Notes under the pieces: generated by a model
Told to the model about the DNA's origin: nothing
Database searches by the model: none
The model's input: the letters and a program-made list of their open reading frames with translations, nothing else
Shown here: in pieces, positions 40,581 through 48,760 of the stretch
Layout: every line of letters starts with the position of its first letter
How positions within the stretch are numbered: the stretch's first letter is position 1
Assembly (NCBI RefSeq): GCF_900110425.1
Contig: NZ_FODS01000006.1
Coordinates: 62,001-126,000, forward strand
Direction of reading: 5' to 3'
Length of the DNA: 64,000 bases
Source of the DNA: Salinihabitans flavidus
GTDB taxonomy: Bacteria > Pseudomonadota > Alphaproteobacteria > Rhodobacterales > Rhodobacteraceae
Position numbers and translations under genes: made by a program

Positions 40581-41018
40581 TCAGCTTTTGACGCCTCGGC
40601 GCTTCGCCGTCAAATGGGCAATCGCGACGGAGGCGAGAATGCAGCCGGTGAAGAGGTAGAGCCCCCATCCGGTTTCAATGGTGACCCGCCCGACGCCTCT
40701 TGCGATCACGATGTAAAGGGCGATCAGGAACACATCGGCCATCGCCAGCCGCCCGAGGATGTCGAGCATGGGCAGAACCCGGCGGCGCAACAGGTGAAAG
40801 TGAATGAGCGCGAGGCCGATGGTCTTCAGATAGGGCGCGAAAAGGGCCAGAAAGCTGACCAGCAGCGCCAGCGCCGGATCGGTGCCCCAGAGGCTTTGCA
40901 GCCCCGAGACGATGGTGATTTCCGACAGTCCGAAGAGCGGCAGATAGCCCGCGCGCAGCAGCGGGGCGAACCACGCGACGGGATAGAGGATCAAAAGGGC
41001 GAGGTTGGCGTAGCGCAT
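40581..41018 (-). CDS. Single-domain PqiA-like membrane protein
   Basis: A 145-residue inner-membrane protein with about four helices and the paraquat-inducible protein A pattern (VAWFAPLLRAGYLPLFGLSEITIVSGLQSLW and ILGRLAMADVFLIALYI). Full PqiA has two such domains of about 200 residues each with cysteine pairs; this copy is one short domain without the CxxC motifs. PqiA/YebS proteins work with MCE lipid carriers, and mlaF-mlaE lie directly upstream on the same strand, which suggests a link to lipid transport (inference). Its stop is 2 bp before radA. Confidence 0.82.
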   Translation of the reverse strand: MRYANLALLILYPVAWFAPLLRAGYLPLFGLSEITIVSGLQSLWGTDPALALLVSFLALFAPYLKTIGLALIHFHLLRRRVLPMLDILGRLAMADVFLIALYIVIARGVGRVTIETGWGLYLFTGCILASVAIAHLTAKRRGVKS

Positions 41019-41078
41019 GATCCGGGCAATAAAGCACTTTCAAACGGAAAGCGATTGCTCCGATGGCGAGATTGATGC

Positions 41079-41825
41079 CTAGCGCACCGCCGCGATCGGC
41101 CCGTCCGCGCGGCCGTGGATGAACTGATCGAGATAGGGATCGCCGGAATTGTCCATCTCGGCCACCGGGCCGGTCCATTTGATCACCCCGTCATAGAGCA
41201 TCGCCACGTTGTCGGCGATGGCGCGCACCGATGTCATGTCGTGGGTGATGGTCATGGCGGTGGCGCCCATCTCCGTGACGATCTCGCGGATCAGGTCGTT
41301 GATCACCCCGGCCATGATCGGATCGAGCCCGGTCGTCGGCTCATCGAAGAAGATGATCTCCGGCTCCGCCGCGATGGCGCGGGCAAGGCCCACGCGCTTC
41401 TGCATGCCGCCCGAAAGCTCGGACGGGAAGAGATCGGCCACATCCGGGGACAGCCCGACGCGGCGCAGCTTTTCCACCGCGATCTCGCGTGCCTCATCCC
41501 TCGGACGCTTGAGAGAGCCGCGCAGCAAGCGAAAGGCCACGTTCTGCCAGACGGGCAGGGAATCGAACAGCGCGCCACCCTGAAACAGCATCCCGAAGCG
41601 GGCGAGAAAGGCATCGCGGTCGCCCCTGGTCGCGTCCTTGCCATCGACGAGGATCTGCCCGGCGTCCGGCGGAACCAGCCCGAGAACGCATTTCAGCGCC
41701 ACGGACTTGCCAGAGCCGGAGCCGCCGATGATGACCATGGAACTGCCGCGCGGCACCTCCAGATCGACGCCGCGCAGCACCTTGTTGGCACCGAAAGCCT
41801 TATGAACATCCCGAAGCGTGATCAT
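41079..41825 (-). CDS. mlaF: MlaF, ATPase of the phospholipid (MCE) ABC transporter
   Basis: A 248-residue ABC ATPase. Walker A GGSGSGKSVALK, signature ELSGGMQKRVGLARAIA, Walker B EIIFFDEPTTGLDPIMAGVI and the H-loop TITHDM are present; FGMLFQGGALFDSLPVWQNVAF is typical of MlaF. With MlaE and the MlaD lipid binder it moves phospholipid between membranes to keep outer-membrane asymmetry. Its ATG overlaps the mlaE stop. A longer frame to 41954 runs inside mlaE and is not used. MlaD is encoded far away, near 59.1 kb. Confidence 0.95.
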   Translation of the reverse strand: MITLRDVHKAFGANKVLRGVDLEVPRGSSMVIIGGSGSGKSVALKCVLGLVPPDAGQILVDGKDATRGDRDAFLARFGMLFQGGALFDSLPVWQNVAFRLLRGSLKRPRDEAREIAVEKLRRVGLSPDVADLFPSELSGGMQKRVGLARAIAAEPEIIFFDEPTTGLDPIMAGVINDLIREIVTEMGATAMTITHDMTSVRAIADNVAMLYDGVIKWTGPVAEMDNSGDPYLDQFIHGRADGPIAAVR

Positions 41826-42604
41826 GTGCCGAAAAACAATGATGTGAGCAGGAAGTTGGCCGCGAGGATGAGCACCGCCGCCGCCTGAACCGAGCCCTTG
41901 GTGGCCTGACCCACGCCCTGCGCGCCGCGACCGGAATTCATCCCGAAATAGCATCCCATCGTGGCGGCGATCCCGCCGAAGGCGCAGCCCTTGGCCAGTG
42001 ATGACAGGACGTCGCGCACTTCGAGGAAATCCACGGTGTTGTGGATGTAGGTGGACGGGTTGAAGCCGAGTTGCTGCGTGCTGACGATGAAGCCGCCGAA
42101 CACGCCGATAACGTCGCCGACGCCGACCAGCGCGGGCACCACCAGAAGCGCGGCGAGAACGCGCGGCGCGGTGAGGTATTTCATCGGATGGGTGGAGAGC
42201 GTCACCAGCGCGTCGATCTGCTCTGTCACTTTCATGGTGGCGATCTCGGCGGCGATGGAGGAGGTCACGCGCGCCGCGATCATCAGACCGCCCAGCACCG
42301 GCCCCAACTCGCGCACCATGCCGATGGCGACAATCTGCGGGACCACGGCCTCGGCCGAGAAACGGGTGCTGCCGTCATAGATCTGAAGCGCCAGCGCCCC
42401 GCCGGTGAAGAACGCGGTCAGCCCCACGACCGGCAGCGACAGCCAGCCGATTTGCAGCAGCGCCACCAGAAATTCGCGCCCGTAGAAGGGGGGGCGAAAG
42501 ATATGGCTCAGCCCCTGCGCCGTAAAGAGCGACACCTGTCCGGTCAGCGCCAGAAGCGCCAGCGTCTGCCGGCCCAGATAGGCGAGAGGCGCAGCCGCGA
42601 TCAC
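41822..42604 (-). CDS. mlaE: MlaE, permease of the phospholipid (MCE) ABC transporter
   Basis: A 260-residue permease with about five to six helices. [45 protein letters not shown], and [21 protein letters not shown] are the MlaE hallmarks, including the EQIDAL coupling helix. The GTG start overlaps the alr stop (GTGA), and mlaF overlaps its own stop, so alr, mlaE and mlaF form one tightly coupled unit. Confidence 0.95.
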   Translation of the reverse strand: MIAAAPLAYLGRQTLALLALTGQVSLFTAQGLSHIFRPPFYGREFLVALLQIGWLSLPVVGLTAFFTGGALALQIYDGSTRFSAEAVVPQIVAIGMVRELGPVLGGLMIAARVTSSIAAEIATMKVTEQIDALVTLSTHPMKYLTAPRVLAALLVVPALVGVGDVIGVFGGFIVSTQQLGFNPSTYIHNTVDFLEVRDVLSSLAKGCAFGGIAATMGCYFGMNSGRGAQGVGQATKGSVQAAAVLILAANFLLTSLFFGT

Positions 42605-43635
42605 GGGCGGTAGCGGCGGGTGTAGCGCCCGCCCAACGAGGTGAGAATCTCGTAGCCGATGGTGCCGGCCCAGCCGGCCAGATCATCGACGCCCTGATGC
42701 GTGCCCAGAAGTTCCACCTCGGCGGGGTCGGCATCGAGGTGGGTGACATCGACGGCGATGAGATCCATCGAGATCCGGCCCAGCACCGGGCAGGGCGTGT
42801 CGCCCACATGGACCTGCGCATGGGGCGCCATGATCCGGGGGATGCCGTCGCCGTAGCCGCCCGCGACGGTGGCGACGCGGGTGGGGGCGCTGGCCGTCCA
42901 TGTGTTGCCGTAGCCCACGGTCTCTCCCGGCTGCACATCGCGGATCTGGATCACGGGGATGGTGACATGGGCGACGGGGTCGGCGTCCGCGAAGGGGTGC
43001 CCCCCGTAAAGGCCGACACCCGGGCGGGTGATGTCGAAATGATACTCGGGGCCGAGAAGAATGCCGCCCGTCGCGGCGAGGGAGCGCGGCACGTCGCAAC
43101 CCTCGGTCATGTCACGGAATGCCTGAAGCTGCTGTGCGTTCATCGGGTGGTCCGGCTCATCGGCGCAGGCCAGATGCGACATGATCAGAACCGGGTTCTG
43201 CTCCAGCGCGATGTCGCGCAGGGCGGCCCATTCGGCGGGCTCCATTCCCAGCCGGTTCATGCCGCTGTCGAGCTGAATTCCGAAGGGATGGCCGGGCAGC
43301 GCCTCCACATGGCGCAGCATCTGATCGACGGTGTTGATCATCGGCACCAGCGACAGATCGCTGATCATGTCCGTATCGCCCGGCATGTGCCCGGCAAAGA
43401 CGCAGATTTCCGGCCCCGGACCCAACGCCTGCCGCAGGTCGGCGCCTTCCTCGGCCAGCGCGACGAAGAAGCGCCTCGCCCCCGCCTGAGCCAATGCGCG
43501 GCCCACGCGGCCGACGCCCAGACCGTAGCCGTTGGCCTTTACCACCGCAGCCGTTTCGCAGTGGGTCATCGCATCCAGTGCGGTCCAGTTGGCGGCCAGT
43601 GCGGCGAGGTCGATGGTGAGCTTGGGTGTAGACAT
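42601..43635 (-). CDS. alr: Alanine racemase
   Basis: A 344-residue PLP enzyme that interconverts L- and D-alanine for peptidoglycan. The PLP lysine is in [16 protein letters not shown], the substrate-side region in [16 protein letters not shown], and the catalytic tyrosine in [13 protein letters not shown], followed by [14 protein letters not shown]. The length is slightly short for the family but the fold is complete. It is the first gene of the alr-mlaE-mlaF unit, tying wall and outer-membrane upkeep. Confidence 0.95.
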   Translation of the reverse strand: MSTPKLTIDLAALAANWTALDAMTHCETAAVVKANGYGLGVGRVGRALAQAGARRFFVALAEEGADLRQALGPGPEICVFAGHMPGDTDMISDLSLVPMINTVDQMLRHVEALPGHPFGIQLDSGMNRLGMEPAEWAALRDIALEQNPVLIMSHLACADEPDHPMNAQQLQAFRDMTEGCDVPRSLAATGGILLGPEYHFDITRPGVGLYGGHPFADADPVAHVTIPVIQIRDVQPGETVGYGNTWTASAPTRVATVAGGYGDGIPRIMAPHAQVHVGDTPCPVLGRISMDLIAVDVTHLDADPAEVELLGTHQGVDDLAGWAGTIGYEILTSLGGRYTRRYRP

Positions 43636-43711
43636 GGGGCGTTAGTTGACGCTCTGCGGCGTGGAGGTCAAGTGGAAAGCTGGCTGCCCGCGCGGGCGAG
43701 GCGGGCGGGGC

Positions 43712-44779
43712 CTATTCGGCGGGCTGAAACCCCTCGATCAACTGGCGCAGGCCGATCGCGGCGCCGATCAGGATCGACAGGACGGTGACGGGCGCCGACA
43801 GCGACAGGAGCGAGAAGGCGGTGATGCCTTGCCCCACCGTGCAGCCGAGCGCGAGCACCGCGCCTGCGCCCATGATCACGGCGCCGAGAATCTGGCGGCG
43901 CAGCTCTCGCGGATCTTCGCAGGCTTCCCAGCGGAAATGCCCCTTGATCAGCGAGCCGATGAACGCGCCGACCCAGACCCCTGCGACAGAGCCCACGGCA
44001 AAGGACAGCGGGCGGACAGATCCGGACATGGCATAGACGATCGATTCGCCCACCGGGGCCGAAAAGCTGTGCGAGACCACGGGCAGCGCGTCGAACCCGT
44101 TGGAAAAGACCCACTGGCTTCCGGCCCAGCCGGTGATGACTGCCAGCGCCACCACGAGCGACCAGAAGATCGACTGCGGTTTGGCCCAGAGATCGCGCGA
44201 CGCCAGCGCGCCGATACAGATCAGCGCCCCGATGGCCAGACCGATCGGCACCGGCGAGAGGTTGAGCCAGTCGCCCGCGATATGGGCGATTCCCGGCGGT
44301 GTGTGGGTGGTCACGTCGACCTGCGGAAAGGCCCAGTTGCGCAAGGGGGCCAGTGGCCCGGCCAGAACGGCATAGGCGGACACCCCCATCACCAGAACGA
44401 TGACAAAGGCGCGCAGGTCACCACCGCCGAGCCGCGCAATGCTACCGTAGCCGCAGTTGCCCGCCAGGGCCATGCCATAGCCGAACATGAGTCCGCCCAG
44501 GATCGAGGCCATCGGCATCCAGCGGATCGAGAGGTAATAGGACAGCTCCGGCTTCAGAAACCCGGTGCCCAGAAGCGTGAATGAGCCAAGGACGGCCGCC
44601 CCGATGGCCAGTGCCCACATGCGAATCCGCGTACTTGAACCGCCATAGAGCATGTCCTCAATCGCGCCCATCGTGCAGAAACGGCCAAGACGGGCGGCCA
44701 GGCCGAGCATAAGCCCGCCCGCCGCGCCGAACAGCGCGACAAGGTTGCTTTCGCCGACAAACTCCAGCAGTTCCAGCAT
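43712..44779 (-). CDS. soxT: SoxT, YeeE/YedE-family sulfur-compound transporter
   Basis: A 355-residue membrane protein with about nine to ten helices of the YeeE/YedE (DUF395) family. Repeated GLMLGLAARLGRFCTMGAIEDML and GGLMFGYGMALAGNCGYGSIARLG contain the conserved cysteines that hand thiosulfate through the channel in the E. coli homologue. GAVLALGCTVGQG is a third cysteine site. In Paracoccus the homologue next to soxR-soxS is called SoxT. Its place at the end of the soxS-hbp-soxR-soxT unit supports import of sulfur compounds, either as substrate or as signal for SoxR. Confidence 0.88.
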   Translation of the reverse strand: MLELLEFVGESNLVALFGAAGGLMLGLAARLGRFCTMGAIEDMLYGGSSTRIRMWALAIGAAVLGSFTLLGTGFLKPELSYYLSIRWMPMASILGGLMFGYGMALAGNCGYGSIARLGGGDLRAFVIVLVMGVSAYAVLAGPLAPLRNWAFPQVDVTTHTPPGIAHIAGDWLNLSPVPIGLAIGALICIGALASRDLWAKPQSIFWSLVVALAVITGWAGSQWVFSNGFDALPVVSHSFSAPVGESIVYAMSGSVRPLSFAVGSVAGVWVGAFIGSLIKGHFRWEACEDPRELRRQILGAVIMGAGAVLALGCTVGQGITAFSLLSLSAPVTVLSILIGAAIGLRQLIEGFQPAE

Positions 44780-44829
44780 CGCCGGACCCTCCTCCCTCTG
44801 TGTTGCCGGGATTCCGGCTGCGCGCGGCG

Positions 44830-45192
44830 TCAGGCGGTGGACGCGTCCGTCTGATCGTCCTCCTCGGCGCAGAACAGCGCGTACACCAGTTCCAGCATAC
44901 GCCGGGGGCGATGATCCGCCAAACGATAATAGATTGTCTTACCCTCCCGGCGGGACACGACAAGCCCCTCAAGGCGCAGGCGGGAAAGCTGCTGTGACAC
45001 GGCGGCCTGACGCGCGGCTAGGAGATCTTCCAGTTCCGTGACCGATTTTTCGCCCGACACGAGATGACACAGGATCATCAACCGGCCCTCATGGCTGATC
45101 GCCTTGAGGAAGTTCGAGGCGGTGGTGGCATTGTCCACCATGCGATCCATTTCCTGTTCGGAAATGTCCTTGTTGAAAACCGGAAGTCCCAT
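44830..45192 (-). CDS. soxR: SoxR, ArsR-family repressor of sox genes with persulfide-sensor cysteines
   Basis: A 120-residue ArsR/SmtB winged helix: ISHEGRLMILCHLVSGEKSV, helix-turn-helix LAARQAAVSQQLSRLRLEGLV, wing REGKTIYYRLAD. It has only two cysteines, C42 and C108, 66 residues apart, the same spacing as the cysteine pair of the persulfide sensors SqrR and BigR, which bridge the pair with sulfur to leave DNA. Metal-binding ArsR motifs are absent. It probably represses sox operons through the ATTC-N8-GAAT dyads found before soxX and soxB and the related half-sites between soxS and soxV. Confidence 0.93.
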   Translation of the reverse strand: MGLPVFNKDISEQEMDRMVDNATTASNFLKAISHEGRLMILCHLVSGEKSVTELEDLLAARQAAVSQQLSRLRLEGLVVSRREGKTIYYRLADHRPRRMLELVYALFCAEEDDQTDASTA

Positions 45193-45225
45193 ACCACGCT
45201 TTCCTCGTCTGTCTCCTGCCCGGCT

Positions 45226-45729
45226 TCAGAAGGCGATCTGCATTTCGATCGCGGCGATGCCGTCTTCGGCGCATTCATCGTCAAGTTCGGGTGACGGTGC
45301 GCCGGATACACCAATTCCCGCGACGATGCTACCGTCACCGGCATTCACCAGAAGCCCGCCCCCCAGCGGCAGCGCCTCGGTCAGATCGCGGATGCCCGAA
45401 GAAATGGTGCCCGCCTTCGTGGCCTCGGCCAGTTCGGTGGTGGAGGTGCGGAAGCTCACCGCCGTCCATGCCTTGCGGCGTGATGTTTCATAGGAGTGAA
45501 CGCCGGCGTAGCGATCGGAGAGGAACACCTGCGGCTGGCCGAAGCGGTTCACCACGGTCACGCCGACCTGATAGCCCGCCTCGCGGCACGATTGCAGCGC
45601 GGCCTGCGCCATTTCGAGCGCGACCTCGGGCTTGAGGGTCTGGAAGTCGACGAAGGGGCCTTCGTCGTCCTGTGCGAAGGCAGGGGCGGCAAGGCAAAGC
45701 GTGGCGGCGGCGGCAATGAGATGTCTCAT
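45226..45729 (-). CDS. Exported haem-binding HbpS/GlcG-like protein in the sox cluster
   Basis: A 167-residue protein with a signal peptide (MRHLIAAAATLCLAAPAFA). The body is a GlcG/HbpS (DUF336) domain: LEMAQAALQSCREAGYQVGVTVVN, RKAWTAVSFRTSTTELAE, and GGGLLVNAGDGSIVAGIGVSG. Members of this family bind haem or corrinoids in some bacteria and sense redox state next to two-component systems. Here the gene sits between soxS and soxR, overlapping soxS by ATGA, so it is made with the regulators and thiol carriers. A role in haem handling for the many sox cytochromes is inference. In Paracoccus soxR and soxS are adjacent. Confidence 0.85.
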   Translation of the reverse strand: MRHLIAAAATLCLAAPAFAQDDEGPFVDFQTLKPEVALEMAQAALQSCREAGYQVGVTVVNRFGQPQVFLSDRYAGVHSYETSRRKAWTAVSFRTSTTELAEATKAGTISSGIRDLTEALPLGGGLLVNAGDGSIVAGIGVSGAPSPELDDECAEDGIAAIEMQIAF

Positions 45730-46088
45730 GAGTCTCCCTTTTCAAATCCGGTATGTTTTTCGAGAAGTTGTTCGATCAGTGGCCAGAAGAAATCCCCTCC
45801 CGGGTAGCCTTCGAGCCGAGCCAGTTCCCGCCCGTCCTCGACGATCAAGAAGGTTGGTGTGAAGACCACCTTGCGCGCATAGTCCACATCCTGTGGCGGC
45901 GCGCGCAGGCGTTCGCGGCGCAGGGGGGCATATTGCCCGGCCTCGGAGTTCGGCCAGATCGGTGCGATCTCTGCGTCCCAGCGTTCGCAATAGACGCAGC
46001 CGGGCTGTTCCACCATGACAAGCTCCACCGCCGCTGCGGGCAGGGCGGTGAGCAGTGTGAAGAACATAGCGAAAATGGCGCGGGGCAT
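45726..46088 (-). CDS. soxS: SoxS, periplasmic thioredoxin-like protein
   Basis: A 120-residue protein with a signal peptide (MPRAIFAMFFTLLTALPAAA). The thioredoxin-like core has a CxxC active site in VEQPGCVYCERWDAE and the cis-proline region FTPTFLIVEDGRELARLEGY. In Paracoccus SoxS keeps SoxYZ reduced and active. It heads the minus-strand unit and is divergent from soxV, which encodes the membrane electron conduit that would feed it. A frame that runs on to 47063 lies inside soxV on the other strand and is not used. Confidence 0.92.
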   Translation of the reverse strand: MPRAIFAMFFTLLTALPAAAVELVMVEQPGCVYCERWDAEIAPIWPNSEAGQYAPLRRERLRAPPQDVDYARKVVFTPTFLIVEDGRELARLEGYPGGDFFWPLIEQLLEKHTGFEKGDS

Positions 46089-46126
46089 TGGAACTCCGAT
46101 TGACGAAGCGTCGACAGGAAACATAA

Positions 46127-46141
46127 TATGAATATATGAAT
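46127..46141. promoter_or_regulatory. Probable SoxR sites between soxS and soxV
   Basis: Two TATGAAT words in direct order (46127-46133 and 46135-46141) lie in the 69-bp gap between the divergent soxS and soxV genes. They match the half-site of the dyads before soxX and soxB, but a perfect inverted arrangement is not found here. Confidence 0.5.
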
Positions 46142-46157
46142 TGATCAAGGATACCCC

Positions 46158-46895
46158 ATGTTCGACATTTCCTACGCGGGGGCCGCGCTTGCCGGCCTTC
46201 TGTCGTTTTTTACGCCCTGTATTCTGCCGATGGTCCCGTTCTACCTGTGTTACATGGCGGGTATCTCCATGAACCAGCTTCAGGGGGACGGTACGATCGC
46301 GCCGGGGGCGCAGCGGCGGCTTGTCTTGTCGTCGGTTCTTTTCGCACTTGGCGTCAGCACGATCTTCGTGCTTCTGGGGCTTGGCGCGACGGCGCTGGGA
46401 CAGGCCTTCGCGCAGTGGCGGCAGCCGCTGTCCTATGTCGCGGCGGCGATTCTGGCGGTATTCGGCCTTCATTTTCTGGGGGTTATCCGGATCGGCCTGC
46501 TGTACCGCGAGGCCAAGGTCGAGAGCACGGCAGAGCCGACGACGATGATCGGCGCCTATGTCATGGGGCTGGCCTTCGGCTTTGGCTGGACGCCCTGCGT
46601 GGGGCCAGCGCTGGCGTCGATCCTGATGATCGCGAGCGGGATGGGCGACCTGTTTCGCGGGGGGCTTCTGCTGCTGGTCTACGGGCTGGCGATGACCGCG
46701 CCCTTCGTGGTGGCGGCGATCTTCGCGCGGCCCTTCCTGCGCTGGATGCAGCGCAACCGGCGGTATCTGCCCTATGTCGAGAAGGCGATGGGGGTTATGC
46801 TGATTGTGTTCGCGATCCTGATCGCCACGGACGCGGTGAACGTGATCGCCTTCTGGATGCTGGAGGTGTTTCCAACCTTCGGCAAGGTGGGATGA
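46158..46895 (+). CDS. soxV: SoxV, CcdA-family thiol-electron transporter
   Basis: A 245-residue membrane protein with about six helices of the CcdA/DsbD-beta family. The two redox cysteines lie in LLSFFTPCILPMVPFYLCYMAG and GFGWTPCVGPALASI, each in a TPC context in the membrane. It takes electrons from cytoplasmic thioredoxin to the periplasmic carriers SoxW and SoxS. It is divergent from soxS. Its stop codon lies inside the first bases of dispersed repeat copy 3. Confidence 0.94.
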   Translation: MFDISYAGAALAGLLSFFTPCILPMVPFYLCYMAGISMNQLQGDGTIAPGAQRRLVLSSVLFALGVSTIFVLLGLGATALGQAFAQWRQPLSYVAAAILAVFGLHFLGVIRIGLLYREAKVESTAEPTTMIGAYVMGLAFGFGWTPCVGPALASILMIASGMGDLFRGGLLLLVYGLAMTAPFVVAAIFARPFLRWMQRNRRYLPYVEKAMGVMLIVFAILIATDAVNVIAFWMLEVFPTFGKVG

Positions 46896-47027
46896 CGAAT
46901 CGAGGTTAACGTGCTGATATTGCGGAAAAACCGCTTTCGGTATCACGTCGGTATAACGTCGGTATTGCGTCGGTGCCGGACACCGGCCCCAACCGACGGC
47001 GGAACGGATTACCGCAGCGAGCGTTGC
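46894..47027. repeat. Dispersed 11-bp-phased repeat element, copy 3
   Basis: The element starts with GACGAATC at 46894, overlapping the soxV stop (46893-46895). Its 42-bp left block (GGTTAACGTGCTGATAT, AAAAACCGC) is followed by four 11-bp units: 46936-46946 TTCGGTATCAC, 46947-46957 GTCGGTATAAC, 46958-46968 GTCGGTATTGC and 46969-46979 GTCGGTGCCGG. GAGCGTTGC occurs at 47019, 11 bp further from the start than in copy 1, which has one unit fewer. It fills most of the gap between soxV and soxW. Confidence 0.85.
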
Positions 47028-47083
47028 ATCGCTGAGGGTGCGACGCGCGATTTTGGGAAACACGGTCTGGGAGGATTGAGACC

Positions 47084-47662
47084 ATGAAACGGATGATACT
47101 GGCCGCGCTGGCGGTGATCTGGGCGCTGCCGCTCTGGGCGGTGGAGATGGGAGACGACGGGCTGCACAAGCCCGGCTGGTACAAGGAGACCTTCAAGGAT
47201 CTGCGGGAGGATTTCGCGGATGCGGAAAGCGAGGGAAAGCGGCTTCTGCTCATCGTGGAGCAGCGCGGTTGCATCTATTGCCGCGACATGCATGAGAACA
47301 CCTTTACAGACCCGCGCGTGAAGGAGCATCTCGAAGAGACCTATTTCCCGGTACAGATCAACCTGCACGGCGATACGGAACTGATCGACACCGATGGCGA
47401 GGCGCTGTCCGAGAAGGCGGCGGCCCGCAAATGGAACGTGATGTTCACGCCGACGATGATCTTCATGCCGCCCGAACTCGACGAGAGCAAGCCGGCCGTG
47501 GCGCAGGCGGTGGCGGTGATGCCGGGCGCCTTCGCGGCGGGCACCACCTTCGACATGATGACATGGGTGGCCGAGGAACGTTACCTTGATCAGTCGGAGG
47601 AGGATTTCCAACGCTACCACGCGCGCAAGATCCGCGAAAGGAACGACGGCAGCACCGATTGA
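47084..47662 (+). CDS. soxW: SoxW, periplasmic thioredoxin
   Basis: A 192-residue thioredoxin-fold protein with a signal peptide (MKRMILAALAVIWALPLWA). The active site is in LIVEQRGCIYCRDMHENTF (CxxC), with the cis-proline in NVMFTPTMIFM. It carries electrons from SoxV toward sox enzymes. The gap to soxV, where the two are usually close, holds repeat copy 3. A possible SoxR dyad for soxX lies 50 bp after its stop. Confidence 0.93.
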   Translation: MKRMILAALAVIWALPLWAVEMGDDGLHKPGWYKETFKDLREDFADAESEGKRLLLIVEQRGCIYCRDMHENTFTDPRVKEHLEETYFPVQINLHGDTELIDTDGEALSEKAAARKWNVMFTPTMIFMPPELDESKPAVAQAVAVMPGAFAAGTTFDMMTWVAEERYLDQSEEDFQRYHARKIRERNDGSTD

Positions 47663-47712
47663 TCCGCATGGGGGACAAAGGGCGCAGCATCGCCGGAGAA
47701 TCATTCTCAATT

Positions 47713-47728
47713 ATTCATTTCCATGAAT
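47713..47728 (+). promoter_or_regulatory. SoxR operator before soxX
   Basis: ATTCATTTCCATGAAT is a perfect dyad (ATTCAT-N4-ATGAAT) and equals ATTC-N8-GAAT, the pattern known for persulfide-sensing ArsR repressors such as SqrR. It lies 84 bp before the soxX start, upstream of a TATGCT word at 47764 that could be a -10 box. Confidence 0.7.
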
Positions 47729-47811
47729 TTGATGTTGCGTTTCCATCCCGCTGTGGACTACGGTATGCTTAATGACTGCAAGCCACGAACAGGCATTGAA
47801 TGGGAGGAGAC

Positions 47812-48288
47812 ATGAGGCTTTGGACACTCACAGGGGCGGCGATCATCGCGGCCGGAAGCGCAACGGCGGGGCCGGTTGCCCCAACTGACGTCGCGTTTGG
47901 CGAATATGGCTCGGTAAGCGAATCGCTGACCGGGGTGCCGGGCGATCCGGAAGCTGGCGCCAATGTCGTCAAGAACAAGGGAATCGGCAATTGCATCGCC
48001 TGCCATCAGGTGAGCGCGCTGAGCGATACGCCGTTTCAGGGTGAGATCGGGCCGCCGCTTGACGGTGTGGCCGACCGCTGGAGCGAAGCGGAGATTCGCG
48101 GAATCGTCGCCAACGCCAAGAAGACGTATGATGGCACGATGATGCCGTCCTACTACAAGGTCGAAGGATATATCCGTCCCGGCGATGCCTACACCGGCAA
48201 GGCCGCGGAGGAACCTCTCGATCCGCTTTTGACCGCGCAGCAGATCGAGGACGTGGTCGCATTTCTCATGACGCTCTCGGAAGAGTGA
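47812..48288 (+). CDS. soxX: SoxX, monohaem cytochrome c
   Basis: A 158-residue protein with a signal peptide (MRLWTLTGAAIIAAGSATA). One haem site, CIACHQ, with probable distal methionine in DGTMMPSYYKV. SoxX forms the SoxXA complex with SoxA and couples thiosulfate to the SoxY cysteine. The start at 47812 follows GGGAGGAGAC. It leads the soxXYZA unit. Confidence 0.95.
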   Translation: MRLWTLTGAAIIAAGSATAGPVAPTDVAFGEYGSVSESLTGVPGDPEAGANVVKNKGIGNCIACHQVSALSDTPFQGEIGPPLDGVADRWSEAEIRGIVANAKKTYDGTMMPSYYKVEGYIRPGDAYTGKAAEEPLDPLLTAQQIEDVVAFLMTLSEE

Positions 48289-48321
48289 TCAGGACCGGAC
48301 AACACCAAGGAGAGAAGAGAC

Positions 48322-48741
48322 ATGGAATTCACAAGACGTGACACTCTGGCGCTGGGGGCGGCCGCTGCGGCGATGACCGTTCTGCCGTTCCGCGCCAATG
48401 CCGCGACGGTGGATGAGCTGATAAACGAGTTCACCGGCGGCGCCGACGTGGCGGACAGCGGCGTGACGCTGACCGCGCCCGAAATTGCCGAGAACGGCAA
48501 CACGGTTCCGATCGAAGTGGCCGCCGAAGGCGCGAGCGCCATCATGGTGCTCGCCGCGGGCAACCCGACCCCGCCGGTCGCAACGTTCAATTTCGGCCCG
48601 CTGGCCGGTTCGCACGCCGCGTCCACCCGGATTCGTCTGGCGGGCACACAGGACGTGATCGCGATTGCCCAGCTTGCCGACGGCAGCTTTGCGCGGACCA
48701 GCAAGAACGTCAAAGTCACCATCGGCGGCTGCGGCGGCTAA
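48322..48741 (+). CDS. soxY: SoxY, sulfur-carrier subunit
   Basis: A 139-residue protein with a twin-arginine signal (TRRDTLALGAAAAAMTVL, cut after ANA). The C-terminus ends in the flexible GGCGG swinging arm whose cysteine carries the sulfur intermediates through the Sox cycle. NTVPIEVAAEG and AASTRIRLAGTQDVIAIAQL are the immunoglobulin-like core. It partners with SoxZ, encoded 19 bp downstream, and is exported folded with it. Confidence 0.97.
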   Translation: MEFTRRDTLALGAAAAAMTVLPFRANAATVDELINEFTGGADVADSGVTLTAPEIAENGNTVPIEVAAEGASAIMVLAAGNPTPPVATFNFGPLAGSHAASTRIRLAGTQDVIAIAQLADGSFARTSKNVKVTIGGCGG

Positions 48742-48760
48742 GGCATAAGGAGAGCAAGAT

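Noticed and set aside
46894-47027. Insertion sequence or MITE for the dispersed repeat
   Set aside because: No terminal inverted repeats or target-site duplications can be seen around the three copies, and no transposase is present in the window.
46089-47063. Long upstream extension of the soxS frame
   Set aside because: It runs antisense through soxV; the signal peptide of SoxS begins at 46088, so the extension is not coding.
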